A stretch of 64,000 nt of DNA from Adineta ricciae (Eukaryota > Rotifera > Eurotatoria > Adinetida > Adinetidae): assembly GCA_905250025.1 (NCBI GenBank), contig CAJNOJ010000345.1:1-64000 (forward strand). The letters are read 5' to 3'. Made by a program: the position numbers and the translations under genes. Within the stretch, counting starts at the first letter, position 1, and each line of letters begins with the position of its first letter. Under the pieces are notes generated by a model. It ran no database searches. It was not told the origin of the DNA and saw only the letters and a list, made by a program, of their open reading frames with translations. Positions 32,001 through 42,338 of this stretch are shown piece after piece.

Positions 32001-32208
32001 CTGCTAATGAACGCTAAACACATTTATGCTCAGAGTATCGTTATGAGTAGAATCCACTTACACCCGTTGGTCGAGTAACAGGTGGAAATCGCATATCACC
32101 TTGGAATAGTTGAGCTAAAGAATAAATAGTATGAAAATTAGTAATTAATAAATCAGAAAGGTTTCACATACCATTTCTTTCCAGGTCGTTTTGTACGATT
32201 TTTGGATT
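29012..32208 (-). CDS. astacin metallopeptidase with three PPC domains, first exon missing (copy 1)
   Basis: Eleven exons: 32208-32172, 32114-32062, 32013-31932, 31880-31729, 31672-31570, 31504-31433, 31374-31120, 31064-30234, 30183-29659, 29577-29554, 29490-29012; introns all GT-AG, phases consistent, about 870 aa. It includes the propeptide aspartate-switch motif FQGD, the zinc site HELLHTLGFHH split by an intron, SRPDRD, and the Met-turn SVMHY, so the M12A catalytic core is complete. Three PPC-type beta-sandwich repeats follow (Y(Y/F)YEA..IT...G.Y.F....D..GYLY, NDD.AGN.QF), then a C-terminal domain of unknown type. No exon with a start codon and signal peptide is seen upstream of 32208, where the duplicated block ends. 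Probably not secreted or not expressed. Confidence 0.75.
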
Positions 32209-32220
32209 CTAAGTAAAAAA

Positions 32221-33371
32221 ACTTCTACCTTCAATCATACGCTTATTTGCGAATCAAAAGTTTCATGATTCACATTTAATTAGAAATAATATTAATGATG
32301 AATATTCATAAAACATGAAAAATGATTTTTTTTTCAATTGACTTCATATATTGTAAAGTACTGTCAATAAATACGAAATACACGTATTTTATTAAGGATT
32401 TTCTTCCATTAATTCTGATTGTTTTTAATCGACATATGATAATAAAAGAAAGATTATCGGTGATGATCGACTGCTTTGAATAGTGGTATCAATTGTTGAG
32501 CTAGTGCAAGTAAAATATCAATATGGATTTCCTTGAACAAGATATATACATACATTTATTCTTACGATAAAATGTTTTTTTGCATATTTACAACAACAAG
32601 TGATGTAATTAGATGTTACATGGAAGCGAAAAACAATCTGCCATATAAAAAAAGAAAAAGTCTCAGTAGTCCTATTTATATCGAATAAAAAACAATAAAT
32701 CTTCTTTATTTGTATCGTAATACATTAAGTAAATGATTATTATCGTATTAATAATGGTAAAAAGAATTTACAACAATTTTTGCATGAACTACGATCTAAA
32801 TTTAATAATGTTTTTTTCTTTTCAAATCAGATTTTATTTATTTTTGAATTTGACAATAATACATCTAAAATTCTTGATAAATTAATGCAAATATAATATA
32901 ATCTGAATTAGGATGAGGGTAAAGATGTATGAGTGAAGGTGAGGAAGACTGTGTCTTTCATTATCTGTCGTTCGACGTTTGTGCCATTTTTATTTTCGAC
33001 ATACTTACTTTTCGACCAAAATTAAGAGAATCATTAGAAGAAATGATTTAATAACTTTAAATCCATGATGATCGACTAGATAATTAAAGATTTCATTGGA
33101 AAGATTTTGGAAGAATAATTCTACAAAAATCGAATAAATTTTCAGTCTTTTATTTTTCTCTTTTGTTGTTGTTTTAACGGATAGGGAACTACCATCACAT
33201 TTCATTCTAATAATCGAAAGAGTTCATCTTGTGTGTGAGCTACATTACTTATACATACAAGTGGATAGATAAAAGTTTGAATAAAATTCTATAGAATAAG
33301 ATGTTAGATGAACGAGTATGTGGTAAAAGTTTGGAAAAACAAATTAATAAATTTTGCTCATTTCTTATAAT
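32221..33371. other. AT-rich intergenic DNA, no gene seen
   Basis: Left part of the 4-kb spacer between block copies. No convincing frame or mobile-element ORF. Confidence 0.4.
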
Positions 33372-33400
33372 TTTATTTTAAAAAGAAAAAAGACAAAAGT

Positions 33401-34459
33401 TTATACAAGTTTAATAACAATTTTTCCAAATCCACCTTTTCCTTGTTTCAATTGATTAAGTGCATTTTCTGTTTCTTCAAGTTTTATAATTTTATTAATA
33501 TACGGTTTTAATTTTCCTTCTTGAATCCATTTTGCTGCTTGTGTCAATCCATCATAAAAGAATGATTTTAATTGTTTTTGTTCAGGTCCAAACCAATAAC
33601 GTCCTAACTCTGCATGAACTAAATTTGCTTTTCGTTGAGCAACATTAATTGCTTCTGGACTTCCTTCTTTTCCGAAATCACCAAGAACAATCCATGAACC
33701 ATTTTCTCGTACAACTTGAGTTGATTTTTCAAAACTTGATGGAAGATAAGTTGAATCATAAACAATATTAACACCTTGTCCTTGTGTTAATTCCAATACA
33801 CGATCAACAACATTTTCTTTTGAATGATTAATCACATCATTTATTTTATATTGTTCTTTAAGTATTTGTATTCCATCATCTTTTGATGCTGATGTAATAA
33901 TTTGTTTTGCACCTCGAATTCGAGCAATTTGTATACTAAAATGACCAACACCACCTGAACCACCAGGAATAAACACTGATGTTGTTGAATCAATATTAAC
34001 TTGACGAAGACCTTCGAGAGCAGATAAATATGCTACACCAAGTGTTGCTGCGTCTTCATGACTGAGATTACTTGGTTTTTTAACTAATGTATCAGTATTT
34101 CCAACAGAGTATTGTTGAAATGCTCCACCACCTTTTTCTGGTTTGAAACTTAACGTTCCGAAAACTTCATCACCAACTTTATAATCTTGAACATCATTTC
34201 CGATTGCAACAATTCGACCACTAACATCATAACCTGTTACTGATGGTAAATTAACATTAAGAAAATTAGATTCAGCAATTTTATAATCAATTGGATTAAG
34301 AGAAACAGCATGATTTTCAATTAAAACTTGATTAGCATCTAATTCCGATGGTTCAATCACTGGTGCTGATGTTGTCCATTCAAATGGATTTGTACCACTT
34401 ACTCTAACCCATTGTAATGCTTTTTGAGTACTTGGTATCTGCTGTTGAACAGATGTCAT
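33401..34459 (-). CDS. MDR-family quinone oxidoreductase / alcohol dehydrogenase-like
   Basis: A single exon of 352 aa from ATG 34459. The N-terminal GroES-like half has NHAVSLNPIDYK and LPSVTGYDVSGRIVAIG...YKVGDEVFG; the NADP-binding half has VFIPGGSGGVGHFSIQIAR. The structural and catalytic zinc ligands of classical alcohol dehydrogenases are absent, so it belongs with the zeta-crystallin/quinone oxidoreductase type. Predicted to reduce quinones or enones with NADPH in the cytosol. A TATA box (TATAAATA, minus) is at 34508-34515 and the polyA signal at 33372-33377. It sits in the unique spacer and has no partner in the second block. Confidence 0.8.
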   Translation of the reverse strand: MTSVQQQIPSTQKALQWVRVSGTNPFEWTTSAPVIEPSELDANQVLIENHAVSLNPIDYKIAESNFLNVNLPSVTGYDVSGRIVAIGNDVQDYKVGDEVFGTLSFKPEKGGGAFQQYSVGNTDTLVKKPSNLSHEDAATLGVAYLSALEGLRQVNIDSTTSVFIPGGSGGVGHFSIQIARIRGAKQIITSASKDDGIQILKEQYKINDVINHSKENVVDRVLELTQGQGVNIVYDSTYLPSSFEKSTQVVRENGSWIVLGDFGKEGSPEAINVAQRKANLVHAELGRYWFGPEQKQLKSFFYDGLTQAAKWIQEGKLKPYINKIIKLEETENALNQLKQGKGGFGKIVIKLV

Positions 34460-34507
34460 TGTAGAAAAGATTTTTATTCATAAAATAAGTAGGAAAATTT
34501 CTTTTGA

Positions 34508-34515
34508 TATTTATA
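34508..34515 (-). promoter_or_regulatory. TATA box of the MDR oxidoreductase
   Basis: TATAAATA on the minus strand, about 50 bases ahead of the ATG at 34459. Confidence 0.45.
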
Positions 34516-34725
34516 TATTAGATATAGATGTATCATAATGACAATGCAAAATCGCAAAATACTTTAGTTACATGTTTTGATTCGTACTTTTTCTTGAGTC
34601 ATACAGAACGAAAGAAAATGAAAGAAAAAGAAGAAACACGTGTATATTTCTTGTTTTTTTAATAGAATACGAAATATTATAATATTCATTTTGATCCATT
34701 AGAAAAAAGAAAAAAACTTTAATAT

Positions 34726-34914
34726 TTATGCGTTTTTCTTCTGACAAAAGTTCGGTATAATACATGGTACATGTTGTTGATAATTGACATATGTTTTACC
34801 AAATACTGATTGTAATTTTTGTTCTTCAATTGGAATTGCAATAAATAGATAAATACATGTGTATATAATAAAGCTTTCAGCGCAATCCCTAACGGGATTA
34901 AAAATGTGAAACAC
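34726..34914 (-). pseudogene. terminal exon of an ICMT/nurim-like methyltransferase, rest missing
   Basis: The frame ends YTCIYLFIAIPIEEQKLQ, then FGKTYVNYQQHVPCIIPNF and a stop. A helix followed by IEE..L...(F)G..Y..Y...VP.IIP is the signature end of isoprenylcysteine methyltransferase-like and related integral-membrane methyltransferases. A likely acceptor, CCCGTTAG, precedes the exon near 34888. No upstream exons could be found on the minus strand before the repeats at 35028-35861, so this is a relic or an orphan 3' exon. Confidence 0.5.
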
Positions 34915-35027
34915 GATCCAACTGGAGAAACTTTCAACACATAGAATGGTCGATTTACTTCCCAGTGTGCATTCCTATTTATTTAAACTTAAGCTGTTGA
35001 AAATAACATCCCAGATCAACAAATCCG

Positions 35028-35185
35028 ATGCTGGATCCGATCGGATCTGACCGGATCCGAGCATCTGACAAAATCCGATCGGATTCCTGGAAACGGAATT
35101 GCATTGGAATCCGACTAGAAAATCCAGGAAATCCATGTTTCGGATCCGACGAGATCCGACGTGGGATCCGAGTATGGGATTGTTC
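35028..35185. repeat. GGATCCGA-rich short-repeat tract
   Basis: About a dozen GATCCGA, GATCGGAT and GGATCCGAC words cluster in ~150 bases, unlike anything else in the window. No coding explanation. A (CT)n microsatellite follows at about 35402-35418. Confidence 0.6.
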
Positions 35186-35507
35186 GACCTGGGATATCAT
35201 TCTCAATAGTGATGTCCGCTGCTTGTTAAAAGATCTTCGTTTCATCGGTCACAATATGTGATGCTTCTTATTGCGCTTCCATTAACCGATTCCGATCTGT
35301 GCTGACGGTGAGATCTACGTGGGTCGACGTAACGTAGTTGAGAGTCACCCTGTCTGTCAGACAAAGATATAGAGTTTCTTTGCCTTTTCACATAACAACC
35401 TGTCTCTCTCTCTCTCTTCATTTTTTAGATACACCTTTTACAGAGAACAGTGAGTAACAGTCAAGACCAGTCGGTAACGGTTTATCACAGGGCTTTTGCG
35501 CTTGTTT

Positions 35508-35861
35508 ACAACGGTATTTGACTGGTTTTTGGGCCTGTCGGTAACGTCTGTGATGGGGTTTTGAGGGCGTCTGTAACGTCTGTGATGGGCTTTTTGGCCT
35601 GTCGGTCACGGTCTGTGATGGGGATTTTGAGGGCGTCTGTAACGTCTGTGATGGGGTTTTGAGGGCGTCTGTAACGTCTGTGATGGGGTTTTGAGGGCGT
35701 CTGTAACGTCTGTGATGGGCTTTTTAGGCCGTCTGTAACGTCTGTGATGGGGATTTTGAGGGCGTCTGTAACGTCTGTGATGGGCTTTTTAGGCCGTCTG
35801 TAACGTCTGTGATGGGGATTTTGAGGGCGTCTGTAACGTCTGTGATGGGGGTTTGAGGGCG
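35508..35861. repeat. minisatellite, 32/33-bp unit, ~11 copies
   Basis: The core word CTGTAACGTCTGTGATGGG alternates with TTTTGAGGGCG or CTTTTTAGGCCG, giving two unit subtypes. The first copies are shorter and more diverged; later ones are nearly identical. The array ends abruptly at the ambiguous base N at 35862. The frame through it is an artefact of a unit length near a multiple of three. Confidence 0.85.
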
Positions 35862-35862
35862 N

Positions 35863-36225
35863 TATTAACAAAACTGATTTTTCTCAATGACAAAGACATG
35901 AGTCGAACCGCTAAAAAGTAGTGTCCTAGAATCAGTTTTTGATGCTGAATCAGGAGCAGAAACTTCCAAAGGTATAACATATTTTTTGAAAACCCTACTG
36001 TCAAATTTCGAGTGAAAATCCTGACTTTTCGAAAACCTCGGTTTTTGTAGTATTTTGAAGATTTCTCCTCGAAGACGACTTTATATGTCAATAAATTATA
36101 CATATTCGGATTCAGCGCATCAAACTGCATCATATCACATAAAAAATTCAACAAAAAAAAATTTGCTCCACTTTTGCCTGTCGCCAACCTTATAACCACC
36201 AGAAAGAAGTGTAGTTGAGCTGGAT
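35863..36225. other. spacer between minisatellite and block copy 2, no gene seen
   Basis: Unique sequence with a long but unconvincing minus frame that starts across the N. Block copy 2 begins at ~36226. Confidence 0.4.
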
Positions 36226-36914
36226 GTGATGAAATACTGGCAAAAATCAAGCAAACAGTATTATGTGTATTTTGATAAACGGCATCGATCGACAGAGTAG
36301 AGTGAACACAGAATGTCATTAAGCCGTAGAATGATTGACATGATAATTAGCGTGTCAGAGAGCGCGAAAGTATAAGAACTATTAAGATTAAAAACGTTTG
36401 TGACAGTATATTTCGTTCTCTCTCTCGTTAAGAGAAGAGTACATATAGAATGTGTTATAATATGCTCGTTCGTTTTTTTTTATTAAAGTTTGATCGAAAG
36501 TAATTCAGATTGATAAATGTAAAGCATTGCTCTGCTTTGCTTTCTTATACATTCTGCGAGAACTGTAAAATTACGCATGTGCTTGACTTTCTCCTATTTG
36601 GCATTTGTAGACATATGAAGTATGTGAAGAACTATCATAAACGAATAATCTGATCCTTTTACCAGACAGTCAATAACAATATCGTTTTACTACCTGTAGT
36701 AACACGATAGAAGAATAATCCATAATGTGCGCATGACATCACTACCTATGTGATATCATTCTTGACATATCGACCGGATTGATATTTTAAAGACACAGAA
36801 GTGTGTCTAATCCGAGTAGAAAGGTGTGCAGAATCATGATATGCATCTGTTGATCATATTCTCACCGAAACGTTTTTTACTTTCCCTTTTAATCATCTCT
36901 TCCCATATAGTATT

Positions 36915-36923
36915 TATATATAA
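36915..36923 (+). promoter_or_regulatory. TATA box of monooxygenase copy 2
   Basis: TATATATAA at the position equivalent to TATAAATA in copy 1, so the element is kept while its exact sequence has changed. Confidence 0.5.
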
Positions 36924-36992
36924 GACGAATGTGCTTATTTCACATGATTGATTAAAAACGTCGACGTTATTGAGATAACTGTAGATACTCGC

Positions 36993-39395
36993 ATGAAGGA
37001 ATCCGATACGTCTCCATTGACTGTGATTGTCTCTGGTGGTGGGCCAGTTGGTTTAACATTCTCGTTGAACCTTGTTATGATGATGGGTAAACGCGTAAAA
37101 ATTATCATTTATGAAGGGCGTTGGTTTGTTGATGAAAATAGTTTAATCCGATGGCAAGGCGAAGAACAGGGCAAAATGCGTCGCGATCAAGTTGTCACAC
37201 TACAAGATCATGTTATCGAACAAATGCCTGTTTATGTTCAAAAAGGTCTTTTTCAGAATATTGATGAGAGAGTTTGGCCAACGTCAAGAAACATCCCGAT
37301 ACGAGAAGTTGAAGATCGATTATTCGATTTGATTCAACCATTTGTACAAGCTGGTCAAGTAGAATTGATTCCTGAATCATTACATGAACAAACCGAACGT
37401 CTTGTAAAAGGTGATTTCGATCTTCTCATCGGTACCGATGGTTCGAATTCATTTGTACGTCGTTATTGTAACATACCAATGGTGAGTGAAGGAGTCGAAT
37501 ATGCTTGTGGTGTTGCATATAATATTCCAACGGAAGTACCCTCCTCCGAAGAACCGTTACACCAAGCATTGAATTGTATTTTAACTGTAGCTCAAACGCG
37601 CTATCTCGTTAATTCATCGTCAAGTCGTCGTGGTTATTTGAATATTCGTTTGATCAAGAGTGAATACGATGAATTACGTGGATATTTACAGGAATTTCAA
37701 AATGAAAATAAATTGATAAACTTATCGGATGTAAATCAATGTCCAAACAGTTCGATTGTTTGGAGTATTATTCGACAAGGCTTGGAATTCTTCAAAATCC
37801 ATTCGAAATATGTTGTTCGCGTTGCACCCATCGAAATTAATGTTCGACATGCAGCGATTGTCGTTCGAGAACTTCGTTTTGAACTCAAAGAAGACGTTCA
37901 CGAAGAAACAAAGAAGTATAAAACAGTCTTAGCCTGTTTAGCAGGTGACGCAGCTCTGAATGTTCATTTCTGGCCTGGTCGCGGTATGAACAGTGGCATG
38001 AAAGCAGCTATGGCACTTGCACGAAATATTCTTCGATGTTGTCCAAATGAAACGGTTGATATCCGTCGGCCGTTGCGTTTTCTTGATTTTCTTGATTACG
38101 AAGGTTTCATGGCTCGTCTTCGTGCACGAGAACAACAGGGGCGATCTTTGCGTGTCCTTATCGATCCAATTGATCAAAGTGTGGTCGAGTCCTATTCGTA
38201 CGTTGCAATGAGCCATTGTCATATTCGATATAGAAAACGGTTAATTGAAAAATTACAAGATATGCGGCAACGTCTGACAGAAAGACCGGATTGGCCTCAT
38301 ACGAATCGGCCGATTACCGATGAAGAATTAGGATATGCACCGAATCGAATAAATCCAAATGCGATCGCTCAACTTTCCTTAGCTAATCCATGGCCAACCA
38401 GAGAAATGAGTGGAGCTGATGTTCTTGTCGAAGGGACATATCCATTCGAACAACAAAACTTTCTCGCTGTGCCACGCTTGAACCATAAATCGTTGTCTTC
38501 TAAGCCGAGTGTCTTATTTCGTCAGCGTTTTGTTTCCTTATGGATTGTAAACGAATCCAACGATGATATCATAAAAAATTTACCGAAAGTATCTTCGACT
38601 GAAACTCGAGTTGTTCGCACGATCGATGCTGCAAAGAAATGGATGGTCAAAAATCGAGAATCAATGCACGAACGAGGCAATCTTTTCAAAGTCGTTATTA
38701 TCTGGTCCGAAATCAATCAGTTGATAGCGATAGATTTCATAACAACCATCCGAACTCAAGAAGCACATACTCCAATACTGTTTTTTACGAATAAACGTGA
38801 TGAAATTCAGTCAGCATTGGAATTTCCGAATGTTACTGCAACGGATACACTTTTTGATCTCTATGAATTCGTTGGGATTAATCAAGAAGCGCAATGGAAT
38901 TCTGGTTGTCGCGCTTCCCATGTACAACTTCGTTCGGAATCGATGAACTCGCCTGTTGTATTTAGAAAGAATATTTCAGTATCCTATTCGAAGCAACCGA
39001 AAGGAAATCTACTTTTCATATGGATCGGCACGGACGATCATCATCCAACGACAGTAGAACAGTTACTTCTTATGTATCCCCAGCTAGAAATTCAGTTTAC
39101 GGAAACTTTTAACGAAACAAGAACGTATCTAAATCAAAATATCGACAAAATCAAACAACGACAAAAAGTTTTGGTTATTTGTTCTGGTCGGTTTTCTAAA
39201 GAATCGAAAAACATTACGGATGTCATGAGACTCTTCTATACAGTCAACTTCAATGTTTCCATTGTTGTTGATACACAAGATCGAGCGCAACTGAGACAAA
39301 AACTACCATCGAATATTCCGAAATATGTTCAGATTTTCGACGAACAAGAACATATGCTCTTATTTATTGCTAATGAACTAAGCAACTGTTTTTGA
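36993..39395 (+). CDS. FAD-dependent monooxygenase with extra C-terminal region (copy 2)
   Basis: 800 aa from ATG 36993 (MKESDTSPL), the same length as copy 1 from its conserved start. The copy-1 upstream ATG is ATA here. FAD motifs GGGPVG, GTDGSN and GDAALNV are unchanged. By eye about seven residues differ from copy 1 in the first ~500, but about thirty in the last ~300, so the additional C-terminal region evolves faster or the N-terminal part was homogenised. Both copies are open and look functional. Confidence 0.75.
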   Translation: MKESDTSPLTVIVSGGGPVGLTFSLNLVMMMGKRVKIIIYEGRWFVDENSLIRWQGEEQGKMRRDQVVTLQDHVIEQMPVYVQKGLFQNIDERVWPTSRNIPIREVEDRLFDLIQPFVQAGQVELIPESLHEQTERLVKGDFDLLIGTDGSNSFVRRYCNIPMVSEGVEYACGVAYNIPTEVPSSEEPLHQALNCILTVAQTRYLVNSSSSRRGYLNIRLIKSEYDELRGYLQEFQNENKLINLSDVNQCPNSSIVWSIIRQGLEFFKIHSKYVVRVAPIEINVRHAAIVVRELRFELKEDVHEETKKYKTVLACLAGDAALNVHFWPGRGMNSGMKAAMALARNILRCCPNETVDIRRPLRFLDFLDYEGFMARLRAREQQGRSLRVLIDPIDQSVVESYSYVAMSHCHIRYRKRLIEKLQDMRQRLTERPDWPHTNRPITDEELGYAPNRINPNAIAQLSLANPWPTREMSGADVLVEGTYPFEQQNFLAVPRLNHKSLSSKPSVLFRQRFVSLWIVNESNDDIIKNLPKVSSTETRVVRTIDAAKKWMVKNRESMHERGNLFKVVIIWSEINQLIAIDFITTIRTQEAHTPILFFTNKRDEIQSALEFPNVTATDTLFDLYEFVGINQEAQWNSGCRASHVQLRSESMNSPVVFRKNISVSYSKQPKGNLLFIWIGTDDHHPTTVEQLLLMYPQLEIQFTETFNETRTYLNQNIDKIKQRQKVLVICSGRFSKESKNITDVMRLFYTVNFNVSIVVDTQDRAQLRQKLPSNIPKYVQIFDEQEHMLLFIANELSNCF

Positions 39396-39498
39396 TTTAT
39401 AAATTCTATTCAATCAGCGTTGAATAATTAATGCACATTTTAAGTATACAAAACGATTCATTGAATAAACTTCATGAGAATCCCATCATCACCTTTGA

Positions 39499-39780
39499 TC
39501 ATTGTTTGATACAGATTCTGATAAGCAAGAATGTCGAATATGTACAAAATCGTCAACCGGAATCGCACAGAGAAAAAGCGGAAAAAAATCTTAGAACATG
39601 AGCAGAGTGTATCGGATTTGTACAAAGACATGCGAGTAGTTCATGAGATGTCAAAATGTAAATAAAAAGGTATTGTTCGAAGTTACACAACATCGACGAT
39701 TAAGATTAGAATTTCGTAGGTTGCTTTGATTTGTTAATGTAATGAAATATTGATCCATCGACGTCGCATTCGCTACTGTT
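39499..39780 (-). pseudogene. relic of a rhodopsin-like GPCR (copy 2)
   Basis: Equivalent to 17425-17744 but more decayed. 24 bases of the third-helix fragment are gone (after TATTGATC at ~39754) and an additional C in the fifth-helix fragment (GTCAACCGG near 39555) shifts the frame. This supports a dead gene under no selection. Confidence 0.5.
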
Positions 39781-40278
39781 AATGTGAAAGATTATTTTCT
39801 GATTACTTTGAATTTAACTCAAAAATCTCGAAAATAGGTCTATTTCTGGCGTTGTCTTCTTCAATTTTAATTAAAATAGGATTACTTATGTTGTTTTGAG
39901 AAAGTGAATCAAGATGGAGCTGAATTGCACACAGATACATTTTAAGAACTTCCGTGTACGAATGAAAATTATCGTCAAACGGATTCCAAATCTGTGTGTA
40001 ACATTCAAAATGTATTTTATGCATTGATACATCATTCGTCTGATAATCGTCATATTGAAGAATTATGTTCTAGAAATTTCTGATGTTTTGTTGCATTCAT
40101 TTGATCGCCTCGAGTCATTCTATCTGATTAATAAATCGTACTAACAAGACTTTAATTAGGAAATTTTTTTCTCGCATGTCAACTTGTCAGTCGGATTATT
40201 CTTCTTATACGACAAGGCATATAAGTCTTCGAGCAGAATCAGCTTAGGTTCATTTCATTTTCTTTATGCCATGCAATA

Positions 40279-41097
40279 ATGGTGGAGCATCTCATGCATC
40301 GTTTACTCTTTCAATCAACGTCAAATGTGGCGACCAATGTCACCGAAATCAATGCTTCGTTTCCGAGTTACATTTCATCACGATATGCCGCAGGACTCGT
40401 GGCTATTATTGTTTACATATCCTTAATCGCCTGGTTTATCCATGCATTATATTCGAAATGTCATCCGAGATATTTCGTTATGTTTATCTTATTATCGCAC
40501 TTGATCACTTTTATCGAATTGATCTTACGTGCGACGTTGACGAACGAGTATATTCAGATATATCCTCAGATTATGAAGCTTCTCTCGATTCTCTCGCCTC
40601 GATTTTTACTGTTGAGTAACTATAGTTACTTAGCTGAATTGCGCAAGTCACATGTAGCATTCGCGCAATTTATTGTCTTAACCATTATTCTATTCACCGA
40701 TATCTTTCTTCATGTAGTCAATGAACTTTCCTCGCAATCAGATTATCTTCGTCAAGCATCAGCTGTTCTGGTTTTTTTTCTTTCTCTCTTCTTCTATTTA
40801 CTTTGGTATTTCGAATCTTCACATCTCTCGCGTTTTTACACCTTACCGTTACTACCAGTTTCAAGCACGTGTGTGTTAATCGAAGCCATCTATGTGCAAA
40901 TGACACTCAAACCATTTCTGTTCGATATTCTCGTACAGAACGAATTGTATTTCTATCTGGGCCATTCGTTTCCACTCGTTGTCGCGCTTTGTACTTGGTC
41001 GATGTATCATCCGTGGAGAGTGTTACCGTTGTTGACGGATGATCGCTGTCTAAATGACTTCGAAGAAAGATTGAATCAACGTTCGGCCTCGATCTGA
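40279..41097 (+). CDS. seven-helix membrane protein, RTA1-like, first of three (copy 2)
   Basis: 272 aa, partner of 18248-19066. Changes cluster at the N terminus (NVATNVTEINASFPSY) where an additional N-glycosylation site is likely. All helix motifs are kept (SLIAWF, FIELILRAT, HPWRVLP). TATAAG at 40220-40225 is conserved. Confidence 0.65.
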   Translation: MVEHLMHRLLFQSTSNVATNVTEINASFPSYISSRYAAGLVAIIVYISLIAWFIHALYSKCHPRYFVMFILLSHLITFIELILRATLTNEYIQIYPQIMKLLSILSPRFLLLSNYSYLAELRKSHVAFAQFIVLTIILFTDIFLHVVNELSSQSDYLRQASAVLVFFLSLFFYLLWYFESSHLSRFYTLPLLPVSSTCVLIEAIYVQMTLKPFLFDILVQNELYFYLGHSFPLVVALCTWSMYHPWRVLPLLTDDRCLNDFEERLNQRSASI

Positions 41098-41236
41098 ATG
41101 TTTTCTGATGAGGTCGTTTATTTACAGATACTTCTCTTCTTCTTTTCGTATTCTGTCGAGAAGAAAAAGGAAATTTTTAATTTAAAAAAGTGAACTGCTA
41201 AACATATGATGGTTTTGCAGCTATTCTTTCAACATA

Positions 41237-42043
41237 ATGTCGATTAATTCTACTCAAATAACTTCTTCATATATCCCATCACGTTATGCAGCAAGTATAT
41301 TTGCAACGATTGTTTACATCTCATTAATTGCATGGTTTATTCAAACATTACACTTTAAATATCGACCGTATATTCTCAGTCTGTTCATATTTTTATCTCA
41401 TTTGATAACTTTCGTCGAACTTATTCTACGCGCGACAGTAAACATCGACACATTGAACACGAAAATATACCGTCAAATAACATCAGCATTGTGTAGTTTA
41501 TCTCCTCGATTGTTGCTCTTAGCAAATTATCGTTGTCTGGTTGATCTACGAGGAAAGAAACCAAGTGAAATACTCGATCGATTGATGGATGTTGTCATTC
41601 CGTTAAACGTGCTGAATATGGACAGTCTCCTATGCCTTGCTGACGATTTCTCATTTGCTCAAAAGCACCAGAAATTAAGTATTTATTTTCGTCAAGCATC
41701 CAATGGATTTAGTTTCTCTCTCGCCTTGCTTTTCTATATATTTTGGTATCTTGCAGTGTCACGTGTTCGTCGTTTATATGTTTTACCTCTAGTAACTGTA
41801 TCGAGTATTTGTGTATCGATTGAAACAGGTTACACTTTTCTCATATCAATACCGCACGTTTTTTCATTTCTGACACAGAATGAGTTTTATTATTACGTGT
41901 GTCATGTTATTCCTATGTTTGTTGCACTTGTCACATGGTCAATATTTCATCCGTGGAGGTTCCTACCGCCATCCGAAGCGAACGTTCCCCGCGATGCAAG
42001 TGGCAACGAGCTGCTCGCGCCACCACCACCGTCTTTTTATTGA
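41237..42043 (+). CDS. seven-helix membrane protein, RTA1-like, second of three (copy 2)
   Basis: 268 aa from ATG 41237 (MSINSTQITS), partner of 19209-20015. Length and motifs are unchanged, including the proline-rich cytosolic tail LLAPPPPSFY. The frame in the leader upstream is not open here, which fixes the start in both copies. Confidence 0.65.
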   Translation: MSINSTQITSSYIPSRYAASIFATIVYISLIAWFIQTLHFKYRPYILSLFIFLSHLITFVELILRATVNIDTLNTKIYRQITSALCSLSPRLLLLANYRCLVDLRGKKPSEILDRLMDVVIPLNVLNMDSLLCLADDFSFAQKHQKLSIYFRQASNGFSFSLALLFYIFWYLAVSRVRRLYVLPLVTVSSICVSIETGYTFLISIPHVFSFLTQNEFYYYVCHVIPMFVALVTWSIFHPWRFLPPSEANVPRDASGNELLAPPPPSFY

Positions 42044-42338
42044 CAACGAGCTTTTTCTCTTGGTGAGAAAAAAAATTTGCCGATACGCAAGTGGTTTTTC
42101 GTTTATTTGATACGCACTCATCAATTACATTAACAAGTACACGTATTACGCATGTAATTATTTAATTGGATGGTTCACCGTTCTCTTTTCGTACGTACTA
42201 AAAGTGTGCAGTACATTTGTCCTTTCTTTGCGTATCTCTAAAGTATGTGACAAAAAGAACGTTCGTTTCAAGTTATAACTTATACTTAATACTCTTTTTT
42301 TCATCATTCATTGGATGGTGAAAACATTTGTTGACGGG

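Larger units (their letters stand above)
14123..32220 (+). repeat. 18-kb duplicated block, copy 1
   Basis: Collinear with 36226-54260 in the same orientation across six complete genes, a GPCR relic and intergenic DNA, with many small indels. The left edge is intergenic; the right edge falls six bases beyond a splice acceptor of the astacin gene (32209-32214 region), after which copies 1 and 2 diverge completely. Confidence 0.9.

Noticed and set aside
35506..36319. Repetitive minus-strand frames rich in HHRRYRRP/ITDVTDA
   Set aside because: They arise from the minisatellite unit length and run across the N; no start, splice or domain evidence.
37938..38222. 94-codon minus frames inside both monooxygenase genes (also 15913-16197)
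   Set aside because: Shadow frames of the strongly coding opposite strand; conservation is explained by the monooxygenase.
39803..40024. 73-codon minus frame starting at an ATG, ahead of the GPCR relic in copy 2
   Set aside because: The equivalent copy-1 sequence has a stop at codon 8; no conserved coding pattern.
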